Positions 59,931 through 64,000 of a stretch of 64,000 nt of DNA are shown one piece after another; positions within the stretch are counted from its first letter, which is position 1; every line of letters begins with the position of its first letter. Source of the stretch: Streptomyces sp. S4.7 (GTDB lineage Bacteria > Actinomycetota > Actinomycetes > Streptomycetales > Streptomycetaceae); NCBI RefSeq assembly GCF_010384365.1, contig NZ_CP048397.1, forward strand, positions 4,092,001 through 4,156,000, read 5' to 3'. The translations under genes and the position numbers were made by a program. The notes under the pieces are model-generated. The model saw only the letters and a list, made by a program, of their open reading frames with translations, did not search any database and had not been told where the DNA came from.

Positions 59931-60011
59931 ACCGCGTCCGGCCTGTGCGGGCCCGTCAGCCGGCGCGGCGACAGGTCACCGGTTCGTCCTCCTCGTCTTT
60001 GCGCAGCGCCA

Positions 60012-60388
60012 CTCTCAAGAAGGCGGACGTGTATCAGACCGCCCTGCCCGTCGGGCCCGGCCGCGACGGCACGGTCCTCGTCCCGGCGGGAGGGAACGCG
60101 ATCGACCCCGAGGGACTCGACGCGGTCGACATGGAGACGGGCGACCGCCGCTGGACGACGCAGGAGTGGGCGGAGAGCAGCCTCGCGGTGGTGGCGGACG
60201 ACCGGGTCCTGATCGCGGGCGCCGACGACATGCGCAGTCTCTCGCTGGCCGACGGCAAGGAGACGGCGGGCCGGCGCAGCTTCGAGGGCTGGCCCGAGGA
60301 CGAGGCGCCCAAGGCGATGCTGGTCTCGGGCGGGGTGGTGTTCCTGGCCTTCCCGGACGGGACGGTGCTGACGGCGCACGTCCCCTGA
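60012..60388 (+). pseudogene. Truncated PQQ-like beta-propeller protein, C-terminal part
   Basis: About 120 codons of propeller sequence to the stop at 60386-60388: TLKKADVYQTALPVGPGRDG, LDAVDMETGDRRWTTQEW, VVADDRVLIAGADDMRSLSL and MLVSGGVVFLAFPDGTVLTA. The blade motif (VDMETGDRRWTTQ) is typical of PQQ-binding-like repeats. The beginning, usually a kinase or a signal plus several blades, is missing and no start is convincing; GTG 60029 is possible. Likely a decayed or truncated gene. Confidence 0.65.
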
Positions 60389-60800
60389 TGCGCGCCGCGC
60401 TCCCCCATTCCTCCGCGCGAATTCTCAAGGCGCGGCAGTGCGAGCGTGGCGTCCGCCGTGTCCCGGTCGTCGTCGAACAGCCAGGGGCGTACGTCGCGAC
60501 GCCATTCGGGGACGGATGTTCACGAGTCGCTCCCCGGCGGGCATTTGCTGTTGAGGGGGAGCCGTGTCGAGCAGTCCGGCGACGTGTCGCCGGGGCGTCG
60601 GGCGGTGGCCCGCTCGCGTCGGTGGCCGGTCCCAAGTGCCGTCCGTGGCCTGTCCAATGTTCCCGATCTTCGCAAGAGCGGCACATGGGGTCCGCACCGC
60701 CTCCCGGAGAGGTCGCTATGTTGTTCGCGCTCGATCCCGAGTGCGAAATCCGACAGGTCGTCGGTCCAACGACGGCGCCGTCAGCACAGAAAGATCGCGG
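60389..60800. other. 412 bp without a clear gene
   Basis: No convincing frame on the plus strand. On the minus strand, a short open stretch from about 60520 to 60410 reads SVPEWRRDVRPWLFDDDRDT and ADATLALPRLE, which looks like the end of a real protein but has a stop just before it and no start. I cannot assign it. The promoter of the following SCO2400-type gene should be in the last 150 bp. Confidence 0.4.
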
Positions 60801-61640
60801 ATGGACTACTGCTCTACGTGCCGCCGGACTCTCAACGGGGTCTTCGTATGCCCCGGTTGTGGTGCCTATTCCCCCGACGTCGCTCCCGCCGGCTCACACG
60901 TCCACCACACTCCGTCGACCGTCGCGGTGATGGCGGAGATATCCCATACGCGCGAGTTCGACGCGTTCCCGGGGTTCCCGGAGCCCGAGGCCGACGTACC
61001 GGTCGGCCCCTCCGCCCCCTCGGCGACCGGCCCCTCCGCCCCCTCGGCGACCGGCCGCGCCGCCCGTCGGCGCCGACTGGCGGACTGGAAGAAGCAGCGG
61101 CGCCGGGCCGTGGTCGCCTCGACCGTCGCGCTCGTCGGCGGTGGGCTGACCCTCGCCTTCATGCCGTCCTCGCGCCCCTCCGTCGCCCAGGCCCACGCGT
61201 CCACACCGGATCCGTCGACGGCCCCGACGCTGCCGTCGGTGGGTGGCGCCGACTCCGCCACGGAGAAGCAGCGGCCCCGTACCGGTGACATCGGCACCTC
61301 CGACAGCGGCACCCGCCCGTCCGGTTCCGCCAACGAGCCGGGCAGCGCGACCTCGACCACCCCCGTGGACGCCCCGGCGAAGCGCAAGACCTCGCCGCAG
61401 ACCGCCACCGGCGACGCCGGACCCACCGCGGTCCCGGAGCCGCAGTCCCCGAGCACGGCGCCCGCGGTCCCGGACGACCCGCCGCCGCCCGCGGCCGAGC
61501 AGCCGACTCCCCAGCCCGACCAGCCCACTTCACCGGCCCAGCCGCCCCCGCCGCCGCCCCCGACCGCGGAGCCGCCGCAGGACGACTCGTCGGAACTCTG
61601 CGTGCTGGTGATCTGCCTGGGCCTGAACGGCAACAAGTAA
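60801..61640 (+). CDS. SCO2400-family membrane protein with N-terminal zinc ribbon
   Basis: Predicted protein of 279 residues from ATG 60801. The first 25 residues form a CxxC...CxxC ribbon (YCSTCRRTLNGVFVCPGCGA). Basic residues (RAARRRRLADWKKQRRR) precede one membrane helix (AVVASTVALVGGGLTLAFM). The rest is Pro/Ser/Thr/Ala-rich and extracytoplasmic, with PPPPPPP runs, and ends DSSELCVLVICLGLNGNK with two Cys. This matches the SCO2400 family of unknown function. A 24-bp unit is repeated twice within the gene (61005-61052), giving GPSAPSAT in tandem. Confidence 0.82.
   Translation: MDYCSTCRRTLNGVFVCPGCGAYSPDVAPAGSHVHHTPSTVAVMAEISHTREFDAFPGFPEPEADVPVGPSAPSATGPSAPSATGRAARRRRLADWKKQRRRAVVASTVALVGGGLTLAFMPSSRPSVAQAHASTPDPSTAPTLPSVGGADSATEKQRPRTGDIGTSDSGTRPSGSANEPGSATSTTPVDAPAKRKTSPQTATGDAGPTAVPEPQSPSTAPAVPDDPPPPAAEQPTPQPDQPTSPAQPPPPPPPTAEPPQDDSSELCVLVICLGLNGNK
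61005..61052 (+). repeat. Two exact 24-bp tandem repeats inside the SCO2400-type gene
   Basis: Units 61005-61028 and 61029-61052 are identical and encode GPSAPSAT each. In-frame, so they only lengthen the linker before the membrane helix. Confidence 0.85.
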
Positions 61641-61653
61641 CCGTACGAGACAG

Positions 61654-61686
61654 GGCCGCCCGCCGGGACGCGGGCGGCCTTTTTTT
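61654..61686 (+). terminator. Rho-independent terminator with T7 tail
   Basis: GGCCGCCCGC (61654-61663) pairs with 61670-61679, then seven T (61680-61686). This is the clearest canonical intrinsic terminator in the window, 13 bp after the stop of the SCO2400-type gene. Confidence 0.92.
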
Positions 61687-61767
61687 GTGCTCGGCGCGAC
61701 GAGCGGTGGCGGTCGACGGGCAGTTGCGGTGGCGACGGGCAGCCGGCGGAGCCGTGCCGCCCCGGCC

Positions 61768-62400
61768 CTACCTCGCTCGGTACGCCCGGAGGAAGGTTCG
61801 CACTCCCTCGACCACCAGGGGCCGGACACGGGTGTCCTCCGTGGCGTTCGCGGAGCCGAGCCTGTCCAGCGCGACGCCGAACGTCAGCGCGATGAACTGG
61901 TCGGCCGCGAGCCGTGGGTCGGGTACGTCGAGCAGCCCCGCCCCGCCGAAGGCGGCGAACCGCTCGGCCAGCGCCTCGTCGGGGGTGTCGGCCATCGAGT
62001 TGTAGCCCCGGTGCGGCAGATGGCCGGACTCCGCGCGGACCAGCCGTTGCAGCGTCGCGTACTCCGCCGAGCCGAGCATGTCGGTCGCGATGCGCATCGA
62101 GAACGCGATCAGCGCGTCCTCCAGTCCGGCGGCCTCGGTGAGATCCGTGAGGGTGTCCTCCAGCGTCCGCCGCACCGTGCTGATCATTGACTCCCCGACG
62201 GCGTCGACGACCGCTTGCAGCAGCGTCTGCTTGTCGCCGAAGTAGTCGTAGACCGTCCGCTTGGACACCCCGGCCCGAGCGGCGACCGCGTCCACGCTGG
62301 AGCGGTCGAAGCCATCGGCAAGGAACAGTTCGCGGGCCGCCGTGAGGATGGCGGCCCGCTTCTGTGCGGACCCCTCGCGCAGCGTCTTCGTGGTCGGCAT
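61768..62400 (-). CDS. TetR/AcrR-family repressor
   Basis: Predicted protein of 210 residues from ATG 62400. HTH: AAILTAARELFLADGFDRSS, VDAVAARAGVSKRTVYDYFG, DKQTLLQAVVDAV. The C-terminal domain is of the AefR-like type (RLVRAESGHLP). It is divergent from an MFS pump with a palindromic site between, so it likely represses the pump. Confidence 0.92.
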   Translation of the reverse strand: MPTTKTLREGSAQKRAAILTAARELFLADGFDRSSVDAVAARAGVSKRTVYDYFGDKQTLLQAVVDAVGESMISTVRRTLEDTLTDLTEAAGLEDALIAFSMRIATDMLGSAEYATLQRLVRAESGHLPHRGYNSMADTPDEALAERFAAFGGAGLLDVPDPRLAADQFIALTFGVALDRLGSANATEDTRVRPLVVEGVRTFLRAYRAR

Positions 62401-62417
62401 GAACTCATCCTAGCGTC

Positions 62418-62440
62418 CTACACTGCACGGTGTAGTGTAG
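62418..62440. promoter_or_regulatory. Operator between TetR repressor and MFS gene
   Basis: CTACACT (62418-62424) and AGTGTAG (62434-62440) form a perfect 7-bp inverted repeat with a 9-bp spacer. An inner pair CTACAC/GTGTAG (62418-62423, 62430-62435) overlaps it. The 5' arm begins 18 bp upstream of the tetR start. Confidence 0.75.
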
Positions 62441-62492
62441 TTTCGGTCGCGACGTTGACCCGTGCTCGTCCGGCAATGACGGAAGGACATCC

Positions 62493-63890
62493 ATGACCGC
62501 GACTCAGGCTCCACCGGTCCGCATCGGGAAGGCCGCTGTCCGGGCCCTCGGCATGCTGGCACTCGCCACCGGTGCCTTGGAGTCGGTGGTGACGCCGACG
62601 CTCCCGCTCCTGCAACGAGAACTGCGCATGAGCCCCGCCGAAGGGGCGTTACTCAGCATCGTGCTGCTCATCACCGGCGCGCTCATCACACCGGTGGCGG
62701 GCAAGTTCGGTGACCGCTACGGCGGAAAACGGGTCCTGATCCGGCTGATGGCGGTGGTGTGCGCCGGCGGGCTGGTGTCCGCCGTGGCGCCGAATCTGCC
62801 CGTGCTGCTGCTCGGCCAGATACTCCAGGGAGCGATGGTGGGCGCGCTGCCCCTGTCGTTCATCCTCGTGCGCGAACACCTCCCCGCGGGAGAGGCGAAG
62901 GTGGCCATCGGGGTGGTCAGCGGGTTGTTCGTCGGGGGCGGGATGGCGGGAACGCTGTCGGCCGGGCCGGTGGCGGAAGGGCTCTCCCGGCACTGGATGT
63001 TCGCGCTGCCGACACTCGCGGTCATCGGCTCCACCGTGCTGGTGAACAGGCTGATGCCCCAGGATCCGCCCGGCCGTTCGGACGACTCCGGCATCGACTG
63101 GCCCGGCCTGGTCCTCCTGAGCGGGACGCTGATCACGCTCATGCTCGTCCTCGCGACGGCGCCCGACCTCGTCTCCCAGCCCCTCGTACTCGGCGCCCTC
63201 ATCCTGGTCCTGGCCGCCTTCGTGGCCGGATGGACAGCCGTTGAGCGCCGTGCGGCCTCACCGATGGTCGATCTGCGCATGCTGGCACGGCCCGCCGTGT
63301 GGAAGTCGTGCGTGCTGACATTCGTGATCTGCGTCGGTACGTCGGTGCCCGTCTACCTCGTCCCGCAGCTCCTCGCGGTGTCCTCCGACGCGTACGGGTT
63401 CGGGGCCAGTGCCACCGAGATAGGCTTCTTCCTGCTGCCCGGCGCCGTCGCCGCGGCGCTGGCCGGACCGATCGCCGGGATCGGAGCACGGCGTTTCGGC
63501 TCGCGTGCCGTCGTCACCGCAGGGGCCGTCATCATGGTCGGCGCCCTGATCGCCCTGGCGGCCGTGCACACCGAGGTCTGGCACCTGGTCATCGGCAAGA
63601 TGCTGGTCGCGCTCGCCAACGGCCTGTGCGTCACCGCGATGGTCACGAGCACCGCCACATCCGTCGACCAGGGCGACACCGGCATCGCCACCAGTCTGGT
63701 CCTGGTGACCCGGGTGCTCGGCTTCGCCGTGGGCGTCCAGGTCAGTGGCGCGATCCTCACCGCCGCGACCCCGGCCGGATCGGACGTCCCCGCCGAATCC
63801 GCCTTCGTCACCGGCTTCCTCATAGCCGCCGTCGTCACGGCGCTGTCCCTGCTCGTCGCCCGCACCATGAACAAGGGAGTCAAGGAATGA
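62493..63890 (+). CDS. MFS efflux transporter (contains a TTA codon)
   Basis: Predicted protein of 465 residues from ATG 62493 (GGAAGGACATCC upstream). EmrB-like: TPTLPLLQRELRMSPAEGAL, GKFGDRYGGKRVLIRLMAVV (motif A), GQILQGAMVGALPLSFILVR and about 14 hydrophobic segments. Codon 62649-62651 is TTA (Leu in EGALLS), so full expression should need bldA tRNA. The stop overlaps the next ATG (ATGA). With the divergent TetR and the downstream FAD monooxygenase it forms a typical drug-export and modification locus. Confidence 0.9.
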   Translation: MTATQAPPVRIGKAAVRALGMLALATGALESVVTPTLPLLQRELRMSPAEGALLSIVLLITGALITPVAGKFGDRYGGKRVLIRLMAVVCAGGLVSAVAPNLPVLLLGQILQGAMVGALPLSFILVREHLPAGEAKVAIGVVSGLFVGGGMAGTLSAGPVAEGLSRHWMFALPTLAVIGSTVLVNRLMPQDPPGRSDDSGIDWPGLVLLSGTLITLMLVLATAPDLVSQPLVLGALILVLAAFVAGWTAVERRAASPMVDLRMLARPAVWKSCVLTFVICVGTSVPVYLVPQLLAVSSDAYGFGASATEIGFFLLPGAVAAALAGPIAGIGARRFGSRAVVTAGAVIMVGALIALAAVHTEVWHLVIGKMLVALANGLCVTAMVTSTATSVDQGDTGIATSLVLVTRVLGFAVGVQVSGAILTAATPAGSDVPAESAFVTGFLIAAVVTALSLLVARTMNKGVKE

Positions 63891-64000
63891 CCCGCACCCA
63901 TCAGTTGAGGAATCAGCCGAGGAACGCCCTTACCACGCCGGGACGCACGGCCCTGATATCCGGGGCCGGCATCGCGGGCCCCGCCCTCGCGTACTGGCTG
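63887..64000 (+). CDS. FAD-dependent monooxygenase, N-terminal part (runs off the window)
   Basis: ATG 63887 overlaps the MFS stop (ATGA); AAGGA stands just upstream. The 38 visible residues start MTRTHQLRNQPRNALTTPG and then enter the FAD-binding GxGxxG motif (ALISGAGIAGPALAYWL), as in aromatic hydroxylase and TetX-like monooxygenases. The rest lies beyond 64000. Substrate cannot be told. Confidence 0.8.
   Translation, partial: MTRTHQLRNQPRNALTTPGRTALISGAGIAGPALAYWL

Noticed and set aside
61005..61052. Tandem repeats as a CRISPR-like array
   Set aside because: Two in-frame 24-bp units without spacers inside a coding region; simple duplication.

Overview
The window is chromosomal DNA of a Streptomyces or a very close relative. 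The signs are very high G+C, many GTG and some TTG starts, ATGA/GTGA translational coupling, HspR-type (HAIR) operators in front of dnaK and clpB, rare TTA codons, and a gene order (dnaK-grpE-dnaJ-hspR ... clpB ... fba ... tryptophan dioxygenase-kynureninase ... CYP107-type P450 ... purA) that, from memory, follows the S. coelicolor core chromosome in the SCO3671 to SCO3629 direction. No tRNA, rRNA or CRISPR array was seen.

Layout. (1) 1-5021: right-hand part of an integrative, plasmid-like element (AICE type): 3' end of a DUF2637/SpdB-like gene, a rolling-circle RepSA-type initiator split by an intact IS3-family element with a 3-bp target duplication, a small coupled ORF and a large serine recombinase. 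(2) 5174-10612: resident genes on the minus strand: Yip1-like membrane protein, FG-GAP lipoprotein, membrane Fe-S reductase, short sugar transferase. (3) 10766-15186: the HspR-controlled dnaK-grpE-dnaJ-hspR operon. (4) 15183-18010: a compact unit of two paralogous LuxR-type regulators, a short secreted peptide gene and a translationally coupled Rieske-like protein without iron ligands. (5) 18160-36743: PPOX-fold protein, clpB, YbjN protein, a glycosyltransferase with a probable CTG start, a CHAT-domain remnant, aminotransferases, spermidine-synthase-like protein, pyrE, fba, an MFS pump, DUF3151 and DUF3152 proteins.

(6) 36836-49646: tryptophan catabolism. kynA and kynU overlap, and a kynurenine-formamidase-like hydrolase lies about 10 kb away. 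Between them are a complete mrp (mnh) antiporter operon with fused A/B subunits, a TetR-SDR divergent pair, a decayed IS701-type transposase and a decayed DUF5753 regulator. This looks like an island inserted into the kyn locus. (7) 49752-57466: NmrA-like protein, NarL-type two-component system, cytochrome P450, and an ABC exporter with a divergent MarR/GbsR-type regulator. (8) 57486-64000: a diacylglycerol-kinase-like protein without its catalytic glycine motif, purA, a truncated beta-propeller fragment, an SCO2400-family membrane protein, and at the right edge a TetR-controlled MFS pump (with a TTA codon) coupled to a FAD monooxygenase that runs off the end.

The least explained unit is 15183-18010: regulators, secreted peptide and degenerate Rieske partner sit together like a peptide-signalling or peptide-modification cassette, and one regulator carries a TTA codon that would tie it to bldA.
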